Shown here: one piece after another, positions 24,814 to 34,040 of the stretch
Layout: each line of letters opens with the position of its first letter
Position numbering within the stretch: position 1 is the stretch's first letter
Assembly (NCBI RefSeq): GCF_900169485.1
Contig: NZ_LT821227.1
Location: 806,001-870,000 of the forward strand
DNA from: Phoenicibacter congonensis
GTDB taxonomy: Bacteria; Actinomycetota; Coriobacteriia; Coriobacteriales; Eggerthellaceae
Length of the DNA: 64,000 nucleotides
Reading direction: 5' to 3'
The notes under the pieces: model-generated
Database searches by the model: none
What the model was told of the DNA's origin: nothing
The model's input: the letters and a program-made list of their open reading frames with translations, nothing else
Made by a program: the position numbers and the translations under genes

Positions 24814-25881
24814 ATGATGCTTCTCAGCGCAATTATTACAATTGGTGTCCTCATCTTCATTCATGAAGGAGGGCACTTTTTGGCTGCGCGTGCTTTTGGA
24901 GTGCGCGTTACTGAGTTTATGTTGGGCCTTCCTGGTCCACGCATTGGTTTTGTTAAAAACGGAACAAAGTTTGGCATAACTTGCATACCTCTTGGCGGCT
25001 ATGCACGTGTTTGCGGCATGACGATGGGTGACATTCCACCTCACACGCCTGAAGTTTTAGCTTCTGTTTATGCGCGTGGTGAAGTTGTGGTAGAACAAAT
25101 TGCGCTTGATGCTGGTTGCACCGTGGATGAAGCTTACTTCTGCCTTGAAGAGCTTGAAGACTGGGGAAGTGTCATTCCTCCAAAAAAAACAGACGAGCAC
25201 AACACCTATCGAACACCTGAAGTATATGCAAACAAAAAGAAGGGGGTTGAGCCTGCGAAAGAAGGAACGCCTCGCGACTTTGATTCAATTCAATCTCTTT
25301 ATGATTTGGAATTTAATCAGCAATATCGCTCTAAGAAATTCTGGCAAAAATCAATCATTCTTTTAGCTGGAATAGCTGTAAATTTGCTGTTTGCAATTCT
25401 TGCTTTTGTTGTCGTTTATTCTGTTCTTGGTATGGATGTGACTTTGCAAGATGGCACTGTCAAACATTTGACAGTTGATCCATTAACTGCAGTTGGTGCA
25501 GGGTTTAAATACATTGCTTTAACTGTGCAGGCAATCATTGGTTTATTTAATCCTGCGACAACAGCGGCGACAGTTTCAAATTCAACGAGCATTGTCGGGA
25601 TTGCGGTCTTAAGTGCTAATTATTTTGCTCAAGGGTTTTCTGAGGCCCTATTGTTCATGGCTATGATTTCTGCTTCGTTGGGACTCATGAATTTGATCCC
25701 AATTCCTCCGCTTGACGGTGGACATTTTCTTGTCGAGTTAATTCAGAAAATATCAGGCAAAAAAGTTCCAGAGCGCGTTATCAATGCAGTAGCTGCAACA
25801 GGTGTATTTTTGTTGTTGTGTTTGTTTGTGGTAACTCTCAATCAAGACATTCAGCGTTTTATATTTGGCAACTGGAGCTAA
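24814..25881 (+). CDS. rseP: M50 site-2 protease (RseP-like) with wHTH-like insert and no PDZ domain
   Basis: 355 residues. Membrane metalloprotease: HEGGH (17-21) in TM1, the PLGGYARVCGM beta-loop, TM2 (about 180-206), NLIPIPPLDGGH (293-304, third zinc ligand Asp301) and a final TM (about 325-342). In usual RseP/RasP the PDZ domain lies after TM2; here that stretch is only ~80 residues with no PDZ-like GPPA/GxVxxGS pattern. Instead the TM1-TM2 loop carries a ~100-residue insert (70-170) whose part 78-120 (VVEQIALDAGCTVDEAYFCL) reads like a winged helix. No good SD. Followed by ispG after 3 bases, as in the canonical dxr-rseP-ispG order. Confidence 0.85.
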   Translation: MMLLSAIITIGVLIFIHEGGHFLAARAFGVRVTEFMLGLPGPRIGFVKNGTKFGITCIPLGGYARVCGMTMGDIPPHTPEVLASVYARGEVVVEQIALDAGCTVDEAYFCLEELEDWGSVIPPKKTDEHNTYRTPEVYANKKKGVEPAKEGTPRDFDSIQSLYDLEFNQQYRSKKFWQKSIILLAGIAVNLLFAILAFVVVYSVLGMDVTLQDGTVKHLTVDPLTAVGAGFKYIALTVQAIIGLFNPATTAATVSNSTSIVGIAVLSANYFAQGFSEALLFMAMISASLGLMNLIPIPPLDGGHFLVELIQKISGKKVPERVINAVAATGVFLLLCLFVVTLNQDIQRFIFGNWS

Positions 25882-25884
25882 CCT

Positions 25885-26949
25885 ATGTCAACTAAAACTA
25901 ACAAGGTAGTTTTACACGGATCTAAATGCGACGTCATCATTGGTGGTGGACAACCAGTTGTTGTCCAAACGATGCTAAATATGAAGCCTGGTGACATTGC
26001 TGGCAACATCGAGCAAGCAAAATGTTGTGTTGACAATGGGTGCGAAGTGATTCGGTTCTCTGTTCCAAATGAGGAAGCCCTTGTGACTCTTGAGTCACTT
26101 GTTAAAAAAATTGACATTCCTGTTGTCGCCGACATCCATTTCGATTCTAAAATGGCAATCGAATCGGCCAAACGAGGAGCGGCGAAGATTCGCATCAATC
26201 CAGGAAATATTGGTGGTCTTGAAAAAACTGCAGAAGTCGTTGATATTTGCAAAAGAAACAATTGTGCCATCAGGATTGGCGTCAATGCAGGTTCTCTTGA
26301 TAAAAAAATTGCGGAGAGACAGGACATAAGTTTTCCTGAGAAGTTGTGCACTTCTGCAATGGAATACATCAATTTTTTGCGGGATGAATGCAATTTTTCC
26401 AATGTGGTAGTTAGCTTAAAAGCTCATGATGTAAACGCATGTGTTGAAGCAAACCGTTTGTTTGCAGGAAAAATGCCTTCTGTTCCATTACACATTGGCA
26501 TCACGGAGGCAGGTTCTGCTTTTCAGGGTTTGATTAAATCGGGAGCAGGTTTGGGAATTCTGCTTTATGAAGGCATCGGAGACACCATCAGAATATCTTT
26601 AACCGATGACCCAGAGCTTGAAGTGCGTGCTGCCTGGACGCTTCTTTCTTCTTTAAATCTAAGACGTCGAGGTCCTGAAATCATTAGTTGTCCAACTTGT
26701 GCTAGAACTCAAGTTGATTTAATCTCAATAGTGCGTGAAATTGAAGGCGAACTCTCAAAAATAACAAAGCCTGTCAAGGTTGCTATTATGGGGTGCGTTG
26801 TTAATGGCCCTGGCGAGGCGGCCGACGCTGATGTTGGTGTTGCGTGTGGTAAAGGCAGCGCTGTGCTTTTTTCGCATGGTAAAATTATTCGGAAAGTAAA
26901 CGAGAGCGAAATCGTTTTTTCTCTACTCGAAGAAATCGATAATCTATAA
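25885..26949 (+). CDS. ispG: 4-hydroxy-3-methylbut-2-enyl diphosphate synthase (flavodoxin/ferredoxin)
   Basis: 354 residues. Penultimate MEP-pathway enzyme, a [4Fe-4S] protein converting MEcPP to HMBPP. TIM-barrel half with PVVVQTMLNM, VVADIHFD and RINPGNIGG, then the cluster half: CPTCARTQVDL with two Cys and IMGCVVNGPGEAADADVG with the third Cys and the catalytic Glu. Starts 3 bases after rseP. Confidence 0.96.
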   Translation: MSTKTNKVVLHGSKCDVIIGGGQPVVVQTMLNMKPGDIAGNIEQAKCCVDNGCEVIRFSVPNEEALVTLESLVKKIDIPVVADIHFDSKMAIESAKRGAAKIRINPGNIGGLEKTAEVVDICKRNNCAIRIGVNAGSLDKKIAERQDISFPEKLCTSAMEYINFLRDECNFSNVVVSLKAHDVNACVEANRLFAGKMPSVPLHIGITEAGSAFQGLIKSGAGLGILLYEGIGDTIRISLTDDPELEVRAAWTLLSSLNLRRRGPEIISCPTCARTQVDLISIVREIEGELSKITKPVKVAIMGCVVNGPGEAADADVGVACGKGSAVLFSHGKIIRKVNESEIVFSLLEEIDNL

Positions 26950-26993
26950 CTCAAGTTCAAAATAATATTTGTTAGTTTGAAAGGTTTTTAAGA

Positions 26994-28739
26994 ATGGCAA
27001 ATTACATGTTGATGTCTAAGCTCTATGCTCCCACTTTAAAGGAGACACCAAACGATGCTGACATCGAATCTCACAAGCTCCTCACAAGAGGCGCTTTTTT
27101 GCGTAAAACTTCAAGTGGAATTTATACATTCTTGCCTTTAGGACAAATGGTTCTACACAGAATTGAAAAGATTATTCGAGAAGTCATGAATGCTTCTGGA
27201 GCACAAGAGATTCTCATGCCTGCTTTACAGCCTGCTGAGGTTTGGAAAGAGTCGGGGCGCTGGGATGATTATGGCCCTGAACTCATGCGCCTGGTTGATC
27301 GTCATGATCACATGTATTGTCTTGGGCCGACTCATGAAGAAATCGTGACAGCACTCATTAAAAATGAGCTTAATTCCTACAAGCAACTTCCTTGCAATCT
27401 CTATCAAATTCAAACAAAATTCCGTGATGAAATTCGTCCTCGCTTTGGACTTTTGCGCGGTCGTGAATTCATTATGAAAGATGCCTATTCATTTCATTCA
27501 TCACAAGAGTCGCTTCAAGAGACATATGACGAAATGAGCAAGGCATATGCGATTTTTTGTAACCGTTGTGGCCTTAATTGGAGAGCTGTTGAAGCTGACT
27601 CGGGACAAATTGGTGGAAAAGTTACAACAGAGTTTATGGCGCTTGCAAACAGTGGCGAGGCAGAGCTTGTTCACTGCGACTGTGGCTATGCTGCAAACGT
27701 TGAAGCAGCTGATTGCATTAGTGAAGCTAAAAGCTATGACGTTGACCACATGGAGAAAGTATACACTCCAGGTGTGCACACAATTGCCGAGTTAGCTGAG
27801 TTCCTACACATTGAAGAAAACCAAACTTGCAAAGCTCTTTCAGGCAAGTCTGAAAACGGAGATGTTTTCGTTTTGTTTGTTCCTGGTGACCATGAAGTAA
27901 ATGAAATTAAAGCTGCGCATGTTGTGCCTGGCTTTGAGATTTTAACCGACGAGGAAATGGAAGAACTTGGACTTCCAAAAGGATCAATGGGCCCTGTAAA
28001 CCTTCCTGAAGGTGTTAAAGTAATCGCTGACAATTCACTCAAGTCAATCGACAGATGGGTTGTTGGTGCTAATGAAGATAACTATCACTTTGTTGGTGCT
28101 AAACAAGGCGTTGATTTTGAGGTTTATGATTGGGCAGACCTTTGTGTTACCAAGCCAGGAGACAAGTGCCCAAATTGCGGAAAAACTCTAATTGGAGATC
28201 GCGGCATTGAAGTGAGCCAAGTGTTCCAACTTGGAACAAAATATTCTGAAGCAATGAAAGCTTTCTATCTTGACGAAGATGGAAAGCAGCAACCATTTAT
28301 TATGGGTTGCTATGGGATTGGTGTAACGCGCACGTTAGCTGCTATTGTTGAGCAACACTATGATGAAAATGGCATCAAATGGCCGATTTCTGTTGCCCCT
28401 GCTCACATTTGTGTTTTGGCGATTGGCAAAGAAGATTATGTTTTGGAAGCTGCAAGCAAAATTGCAGAAGATTGTGCCTGGGCTGGCTTTGATGTTGTTT
28501 TGGATGATCGAGCCGAGCGTCCTGGTGTTAAGTTTGCCGATGCTGACCTCATTGGATGGCCTCTGCAGATTATTGTTGGCAAAAAAGGCCTTGAGAAAGG
28601 TGAAATTGAGTTTAAGGTTCGCGCGAACAATCGTCGTGGAACAATACCTGCTGGTTCAATTTCTGAGAAGCTCGCCGAGGCTAACATTGCATTTCGCAAC
28701 ATCAAAAATGGTGCAGACGACATCTTCTCTAGTTTTTAG
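26994..28739 (+). CDS. proS: Prolyl-tRNA synthetase, bacterial type
   Basis: 581 residues. Class II synthetase with the editing (INS) domain between motifs 2 and 3, i.e. the bacterial ProS architecture. TSSGIYTFLPLG, the motif 2 LPCNLYQIQTKFRDEIRPRFGLLRGREF-type run, VTTEFM and motif 3 GIGVTRTLAAIVEQ are seen, with the C-terminal anticodon-binding domain (IVGKKGLEKGEIE). Follows ispG as expected in this conserved block. Confidence 0.97.
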   Translation: MANYMLMSKLYAPTLKETPNDADIESHKLLTRGAFLRKTSSGIYTFLPLGQMVLHRIEKIIREVMNASGAQEILMPALQPAEVWKESGRWDDYGPELMRLVDRHDHMYCLGPTHEEIVTALIKNELNSYKQLPCNLYQIQTKFRDEIRPRFGLLRGREFIMKDAYSFHSSQESLQETYDEMSKAYAIFCNRCGLNWRAVEADSGQIGGKVTTEFMALANSGEAELVHCDCGYAANVEAADCISEAKSYDVDHMEKVYTPGVHTIAELAEFLHIEENQTCKALSGKSENGDVFVLFVPGDHEVNEIKAAHVVPGFEILTDEEMEELGLPKGSMGPVNLPEGVKVIADNSLKSIDRWVVGANEDNYHFVGAKQGVDFEVYDWADLCVTKPGDKCPNCGKTLIGDRGIEVSQVFQLGTKYSEAMKAFYLDEDGKQQPFIMGCYGIGVTRTLAAIVEQHYDENGIKWPISVAPAHICVLAIGKEDYVLEAASKIAEDCAWAGFDVVLDDRAERPGVKFADADLIGWPLQIIVGKKGLEKGEIEFKVRANNRRGTIPAGSISEKLAEANIAFRNIKNGADDIFSSF

Positions 28740-28753
28740 GTTCTAGGAATCAA

Positions 28754-29518
28754 ATGAAGCAGCATGCCAAACAAGATTTGATTTACGGCAAGCGTCCTAT
28801 TTTGGAGGCGCTCTCTTCTGGGATGAAATTGTCTTCAATCAAGGTTTCTGAAACTGCTGAAAAAGATTCATTGCTAGACCGAATTTTTGAAATTGCTAAA
28901 AACAACTCTGTCAAGTTTGAAAGAGTTCCAAATAAAGAATTAAAGAGATTTGTCGACGACTGCAATTTTCAAGGGATTGTTGCTGTCGTTGCTCCTTTTG
29001 AATATGCTCCACTATCTCGCTGTATAGAGAATGCTAATTCCACTTTTGAGCAATGTGGTGCCGCTTTAATTGTTGTTTGTGATCACATAACTGATGTTGG
29101 TAATCTTGGCGCTATCATCAGAAGTGCCGAAAGTGTTGGGGCCGCATGCGTTGTTCTTCCTAATGCCAGGAGTGCAAGCGTGAATTCTGTTGTATATAAA
29201 ACTTCTGCAGGAGCGGTTGCGCATCTTCCAATAGTGCAAGTTTCAAACATTGCTCGAACCCTCGATGATCTTAAAAACATTGGCTTTTGGGTTGTGGGCG
29301 CAAGTGAGCACGCTGATGATGAAATTTGGGATTCAAATCTTGAGGGGAAAATCGCAATCGTTCTCGGGAACGAAGAAAAAGGCATTTCAAGTCTTTCTCT
29401 GAAAAATTGTGATGACACATTCAAATTGCCACAGCGAGGAAATGTTTCGTCTCTTAATGTCGCGCAGGCGTCTACTGTGTTTATGTATGAATGGGTTCGC
29501 CAAAATGGCCTTCACTAG
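28754..29518 (+). CDS. rlmB: 23S rRNA (guanosine-2'-O-)-methyltransferase RlmB-like (TrmH family)
   Basis: 254 residues; AGGAA SD close to ATG 28754. SPOUT methyltransferase using SAM. N-terminal YGKRPILEALSSG substrate-binding module, then knot motifs CDHITDVGNLGAIIRSAE, AIVLGNEEKGIS and LPQRGNVSSLNVAQA. It most likely 2'-O-methylates 23S rRNA (G2251 in E. coli), but TrmH paralogs are hard to separate by eye. Overlaps the NYN gene by 14 bases, a pair also adjacent in Bacillus. Confidence 0.88.
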   Translation: MKQHAKQDLIYGKRPILEALSSGMKLSSIKVSETAEKDSLLDRIFEIAKNNSVKFERVPNKELKRFVDDCNFQGIVAVVAPFEYAPLSRCIENANSTFEQCGAALIVVCDHITDVGNLGAIIRSAESVGAACVVLPNARSASVNSVVYKTSAGAVAHLPIVQVSNIARTLDDLKNIGFWVVGASEHADDEIWDSNLEGKIAIVLGNEEKGISSLSLKNCDDTFKLPQRGNVSSLNVAQASTVFMYEWVRQNGLH

Positions 29519-30038
29519 AGACAAAGTCTACATTGTTGATGGATACAACGTGCTTCGTTGCGGACCTTGTTATGAACATTTAACTGGTCCTGATTGGACT
29601 GACGATTCATTTAATCTTGCACGTGAAATGTTATTAAACGATGTGACACTTTTGGTTGGACGAGAAGCCGAGGCCACAATCGTCTATGATGGCACAGGAA
29701 ACGTTTTCTCTGATGGTCATGCAAGAAGTGTTGGCCCAGTAAAGGTACTCTTTTCAAAAACTGGCAAAGATGCCGACCAGACAGTTATTGAGCTTGCTCG
29801 TGCGGCTCGCTTGAAGACCGAAAATGTCACTGTGATCTCAAGCGATGCCAGTGTACAAAATTCTGTTATGGGACACGGTGTTGCCAGAATGAGTTCTAGA
29901 GATTTTTGTCGTGAGTGTAATCATTTGCGCTCACAGCTTTCAGATGACATCCAAGCCAAGACAAACACTAAATCGACAATAGAATCATCTCTTCCGAGCG
30001 ATGTTCTCGAAAAATTAAAAACCTTAAGAGATTCATAG
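29505..30038 (+). CDS. NYN-domain ribonuclease, YacP/Rae1-like
   Basis: 177 residues from ATG 29505, overlapping rlmB; ATG 29487 in frame is an alternative and the frame runs still further back. PIN-like NYN fold: YIVDGYNVLR (first acidic motif), EATIVYDGTGN, GKDADQTVIELARA, and VTVISSDASVQNSVMGHG. Bacillus Rae1 (YacP) is a ribosome-associated endoribonuclease that cuts mRNA in the A site. The rlmB-yacP adjacency supports this identity. The C-terminal tail is polar and unrelated. Confidence 0.82.
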   Translation: MAFTRDKVYIVDGYNVLRCGPCYEHLTGPDWTDDSFNLAREMLLNDVTLLVGREAEATIVYDGTGNVFSDGHARSVGPVKVLFSKTGKDADQTVIELARAARLKTENVTVISSDASVQNSVMGHGVARMSSRDFCRECNHLRSQLSDDIQAKTNTKSTIESSLPSDVLEKLKTLRDS

Positions 30039-30053
30039 GATAAATATAGAAAA

Positions 30054-30803
30054 ATGGTCAATTTTTTAGTTGATGTTGGCAATACTGACACCTGCGCTGG
30101 CATTGCACAAGACTACAAAATCGTTGCAGACACTCGTGCAGTTTCAAGCGTTCCAGCCGACGTTTTTTTAAGCGGCGGTCCAAAGTTTATTCCTGATCGC
30201 GCAATTATTTCAAGTGTGGTTGCAGAAAAGACCCAGGAATGGACTTGGGCAATTCGAAGAAGATGGGGGATTGATGCAATTGTTTTAACTTCAGATCGCG
30301 TCTCTGGCATTCTGAATTTTGATGTGGAAGACCCTAACAAAGTTGGAGCTGACCGCATTGCTGATGCAGTTGGTGCTGTTCTTGAATATAAGGCGCCATG
30401 CATAGTTGCCGACTTTGGAACTGCAACAAACATTGAATATGTCGATGAGAATAAAACGTTTTGTGGTGGGGTGATCGCTACAGGGCTTTGGTCGGGCATG
30501 AAATCGCTTGCTCAGTTTGCTTCGGCTCTGAGTGATGTTCGACTTGAGGTTCCAAAACAAGTTGTTGGAAGAAGCACTGAAACTGCAGTTCAAAGCGGAC
30601 TTGTTTATGGAGAGGCTGCCCGCATAGATGGCCTTGTAGCAATGATTAAAGCGCAAGCAAATAAAGACATCGTTGACGACATTAAAGTTGTCGCAACTGG
30701 AGGCTATTCAAGGCTTGTTGGTCCACTATGTTCGTCTGTTGACTTTATCGATTCGCTACTCACTTTAAAAGGCTTGAACTTTATACTTAATCACATTGAT
30801 TAG
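30054..30803 (+). CDS. coaX: Type III pantothenate kinase
   Basis: 249 residues. ASKHA-fold pantothenate kinase, first step of CoA synthesis, needing a monovalent cation and insensitive to CoA feedback. DVGNTDTCAGIA P-loop equivalent, KVGADRIADAVGAV and DFGTATNIEY (usual DFGTATT) plus GGVIATGLWSGMKSL are present. coaE is also in the window (59.3 kb), in a separate locus. Confidence 0.93.
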   Translation: MVNFLVDVGNTDTCAGIAQDYKIVADTRAVSSVPADVFLSGGPKFIPDRAIISSVVAEKTQEWTWAIRRRWGIDAIVLTSDRVSGILNFDVEDPNKVGADRIADAVGAVLEYKAPCIVADFGTATNIEYVDENKTFCGGVIATGLWSGMKSLAQFASALSDVRLEVPKQVVGRSTETAVQSGLVYGEAARIDGLVAMIKAQANKDIVDDIKVVATGGYSRLVGPLCSSVDFIDSLLTLKGLNFILNHID

Positions 30804-30839
30804 TTTGGCTAACGCAGGCCCCACTGTTAGGAGTATAAA

Positions 30840-32543
30840 TTGATATATTATAAAACTGATATTGAAATTGCTCAAGAATGTGAAATGAAAGACATTGCCT
30901 CTGTTGCTGAAAAAATTGGCATTGGAGAAGAAAGTCTTAAACGCTACGGCAACTACATTGCAAAAATTAATCTTGACTATGTAAACAATAAGATTGACAA
31001 CAGCGAGCAAGGTAAGCTCGTTTTGGTTACAGCCATTAACCCCACTCCAGCTGGTGAAGGCAAAACTACAACCACTGTTGGGCTCACCGATGCATTGTCT
31101 AAGATTGGTAAAAAGGCAGCATGTGCTCTTCGTGAACCTTCGCTCGGTCCTGTTTTTGGCATTAAAGGCGGAGCTGCTGGTGGCGGTTATGCTCAAGTTG
31201 TCCCAATGGAAGACATTAACCTTCACTTTACTGGCGACTTCCACGCAATTGGTGCTGCCAACAACCTTTTGGCTGCCATGATTGATGCTCACATTCAAAA
31301 CGGCAATGAACTCGACATCGATGTTAAGAACATAACTTGGAAGCGATGCGTTGACATGAACGATCGTCAGCTTCGAAACATTGTTTGCGGTCTTGGCGGG
31401 CCAGTTAACGGCGTCCCACGTGAGGACGGCTTTGACATTACAGTTGCCAGCGAAGTTATGGCGGTGTTTTGCTTGGCAACAAGTCTTGCCGACCTAAAAG
31501 AGCGCCTATCAAACATAATCATTGGTTATTCTCGCGCGGGAAAGCCAATTTTTGTAAAGGATTTGCAAGCACAAGGTGCAATGGCAGCTCTTCTAAAAGA
31601 CGCTATTGCTCCTAACATTGTTCAAACACTAGAAGGAACTCCTGCAATTATCCATGGAGGGCCTTTTGCAAACATAGCTCACGGTTGCAATTCAGTCATC
31701 GCCACAAAAACTGTGCTAGCAAGCGCTGATTATTGCATCACTGAAGCTGGTTTTGGTGCTGATCTTGGAGCCGAAAAATTCCTCGACATTAAATGTCGTT
31801 ATGCTGGCCTAAAACCGGATTGTGTTGTCTTGGTTGCTACTGTTCGTGCTTTGAAATATCATGGAGGAGTTGGTAAAGCCGACCTCAATACAGAAAACAT
31901 CGAAGCTCTAAAAGCTGGACTCCCAAATCTAACTCAACACATTTCCAACATTCAGGATGTCTATGGCCTTCCATGCGTCGTTGCAATTAATGCTTTCCCA
32001 ACTGACACAAAAGCAGAACTCGAAGCTGTTGAGGCCGCATGCAAAGAAGCTGGCGTTAATGTTGTTTTGAGTGAAGTTTGGGCAAAAGGTTCTGAAGGCG
32101 GAGTTGCGCTTGCTAACAAAGTTGTAGATCTTTGTGAAAACGGTGATGCAGCAGGCAGAAGCAAAGACACATTTGCTTTCTCATATGAAAACGATCTTTC
32201 AATTGAAGAAAAAATTGAGGCAATTGCAAAGAAGATATATCACGCAGACGGTGTTATTTTTGAGGCAAAGGCTAAAAAATCTTTAAAGAAATTACATGAA
32301 ATTGGCTGCGACGACATGCCAGTGTGCATTGCAAAAACACAGTATTCTTTCTCAGACGATGCCACACTTCTTGGAGCACCTCGAGGCTTTTCAGTTTCGG
32401 TCAGAGATGTTAAAGTATCTAATGGTGCTGGTTTCGTTGTTGCTCTTGCAGGAAACATTATGACTATGCCAGGGCTTGGTAAAAACCCCGCTGCAAAGAG
32501 CATCGATGTTACTGATGCAGGCCAAATTACAGGTCTTTTTTAA
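30840..32543 (+). CDS. fhs: Formate-tetrahydrofolate ligase
   Basis: 567 residues from TTG 30840, with GGAG 7 bases upstream. ATP-dependent synthesis of 10-formyl-THF from formate. The ATP loop [49 protein letters not shown]-type run (only short parts quoted) and [11 protein letters not shown] near the end are diagnostic. It heads fhs-fchA-folD, which together link formate to methylene-THF; such clusters serve acetogenesis or formate-based purine synthesis in anaerobes. Confidence 0.97.
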   Translation: MIYYKTDIEIAQECEMKDIASVAEKIGIGEESLKRYGNYIAKINLDYVNNKIDNSEQGKLVLVTAINPTPAGEGKTTTTVGLTDALSKIGKKAACALREPSLGPVFGIKGGAAGGGYAQVVPMEDINLHFTGDFHAIGAANNLLAAMIDAHIQNGNELDIDVKNITWKRCVDMNDRQLRNIVCGLGGPVNGVPREDGFDITVASEVMAVFCLATSLADLKERLSNIIIGYSRAGKPIFVKDLQAQGAMAALLKDAIAPNIVQTLEGTPAIIHGGPFANIAHGCNSVIATKTVLASADYCITEAGFGADLGAEKFLDIKCRYAGLKPDCVVLVATVRALKYHGGVGKADLNTENIEALKAGLPNLTQHISNIQDVYGLPCVVAINAFPTDTKAELEAVEAACKEAGVNVVLSEVWAKGSEGGVALANKVVDLCENGDAAGRSKDTFAFSYENDLSIEEKIEAIAKKIYHADGVIFEAKAKKSLKKLHEIGCDDMPVCIAKTQYSFSDDATLLGAPRGFSVSVRDVKVSNGAGFVVALAGNIMTMPGLGKNPAAKSIDVTDAGQITGLF

Positions 32544-32551
32544 GGAGAATA

Positions 32552-33187
32552 ATGTCTGAAGAAAACGGACTATCAATTGACACTGAGTTTATTGAGCGTT
32601 TGAGCGGCGCTGATGCCACACCTGGTGGCGGCGCCGCTAGCGCCTATTGTGGAGCTTTGGCTGGTGCCTGTGCTTCAATGGTTGCAAACATCACTTTTAC
32701 GAATGAGAAGTATGCTCAAATCAGAGGGCAACTTGAAGCTTCAATCAATCGTTTAAACGATGCTAACAGCGACCTTCTCATTCTTGTTGACGAGGACGCT
32801 AAATCTTTTGCGCCAGTTGCAAAAGCCATGAAGCTTCCAAAGGGTGAGATTCGAAATAGAAAAATGGACGATGCACTTGTTCTAGCGTGTTCTGTTCCTC
32901 TTGAAATTATGCAAAAATGCCTCGACGTTATTGAGGAATGTGAGTTTTTGGCTAAAAACACCGGCAAGCTCACATTAAGCGATATTGGATGTGCAGCCTC
33001 AATGGCAAAGGCTGCATTGATTGCAGCAAGCATGAATGTATTTGTGAACGTTCGTTTATTTTCTGACCCATCAAAGGCAGAGCAATTTAGATCACTTGCA
33101 ACAAGCCTTTGCGAAGAGGGCGTAACAGAGGCTGATTATGCCTATTCGATTGTGGCAGATGAGCTTGATGCCTATCGGTTGGTGTAA
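32552..33187 (+). CDS. fchA: Cyclodeaminase/cyclohydrolase family protein (FchA-like)
   Basis: 211 residues; strong SD AAGGAG before ATG 32552. Family of formimidoyl-THF cyclodeaminase and methenyl-THF cyclohydrolase. The N-terminal ATPGGGAASAYCGALAGA helix is diagnostic, with KMDDALVLACSVPLEIM and DIGCAASMAKAALIAASMN further on. In fhs-fchA-folD clusters the protein is read as methenyl-THF cyclohydrolase. Confidence 0.9.
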   Translation: MSEENGLSIDTEFIERLSGADATPGGGAASAYCGALAGACASMVANITFTNEKYAQIRGQLEASINRLNDANSDLLILVDEDAKSFAPVAKAMKLPKGEIRNRKMDDALVLACSVPLEIMQKCLDVIEECEFLAKNTGKLTLSDIGCAASMAKAALIAASMNVFVNVRLFSDPSKAEQFRSLATSLCEEGVTEADYAYSIVADELDAYRLV

Positions 33188-33191
33188 CAAA

Positions 33192-34037
33192 GTGGCAAAA
33201 ATTCTTTTGGGGAAACCCGTTGCAGATGCAATTTATTCAGACATTGATTCGCGTGTAAACAAGCTGTGCGAAAAGGGAATTTCACCTTGCCTTTGCTTGG
33301 TGAGAATTGGAAGCGACCCGGCCTCACAATCATATGAAAACTCTTTAGTTAAAAAAGCAGAAGAACACGGCATAGTCGTGAAGCGATTTGATTATGAAGA
33401 ACTAACCCAACCGCAATTTGAAGATTTAATAAATAAAATCAACGACGATGATTCTATTCATGGTTGTCTAGTTTTTCAGCCACTTCCAGACTTTTTAGAT
33501 GCTAGTGTTTTGCAATCAACCCTTGACTCCGGCAAAGACATCGATTGTATAACAGACACAAATTCTGCCAAGATTTACTCTAATTCCGACTGCGTGTTTG
33601 TTCCAGCAACTGCGCAAAGTTGTCTTGAAATCCTTGATTATTATGGTTTCGATGTAACAGGAAAAAACGTTGTTATAGCAGGGCGTTCTTTAGTTGTAGG
33701 TCGGCCGCTGTCTATGCTTTTGCTTCATCGTCATGCAACGGTCACAATTACTCACTCCAAAACTGAAAACTTGGAGAAAACCATGAAAGACGCCGACATT
33801 GTTGTTTTGGCAACAGGACGCGCCAACGCCTTCACACCCGAGTTTTTTTCTGAAGGTCAAGTTGTCATCGATGTTGCAACTAATGTTGGCGCTGATGGCA
33901 AACTCACTGGAGATGCTGATTTCGAATCGGTTGAGCCAATAGTTGGTGCCATCACGCCGGTTCCTCGTGGTGTTGGAAGTGTGACAACATCTGTGATGCT
34001 CAAATTCGTTTGCTGCGCAGCCGAGAGGTGTGTCTAA
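33192..34037 (+). CDS. folD: Bifunctional methylene-THF dehydrogenase / methenyl-THF cyclohydrolase FolD
   Basis: 281 residues from GTG 33192, 4 bases after fchA; longer upstream frame overlaps fchA and is unlikely. FolD signatures: RIGSDPASQSYENSLVKKAEEHG (catalytic Tyr and Lys kept, the Lys two residues before Ala), VFQPLPDFLD, GKDIDCI (usual GKDVDG) and the NAD(P)-binding VIAGRSLVVGRPLSMLL, then PVPRGVGSVTTSVML. The presence of fchA could make its cyclohydrolase activity redundant. Next gene starts 3 bases later. Confidence 0.93.
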   Translation: MAKILLGKPVADAIYSDIDSRVNKLCEKGISPCLCLVRIGSDPASQSYENSLVKKAEEHGIVVKRFDYEELTQPQFEDLINKINDDDSIHGCLVFQPLPDFLDASVLQSTLDSGKDIDCITDTNSAKIYSNSDCVFVPATAQSCLEILDYYGFDVTGKNVVIAGRSLVVGRPLSMLLLHRHATVTITHSKTENLEKTMKDADIVVLATGRANAFTPEFFSEGQVVIDVATNVGADGKLTGDADFESVEPIVGAITPVPRGVGSVTTSVMLKFVCCAAERCV

Positions 34038-34040
34038 ATC

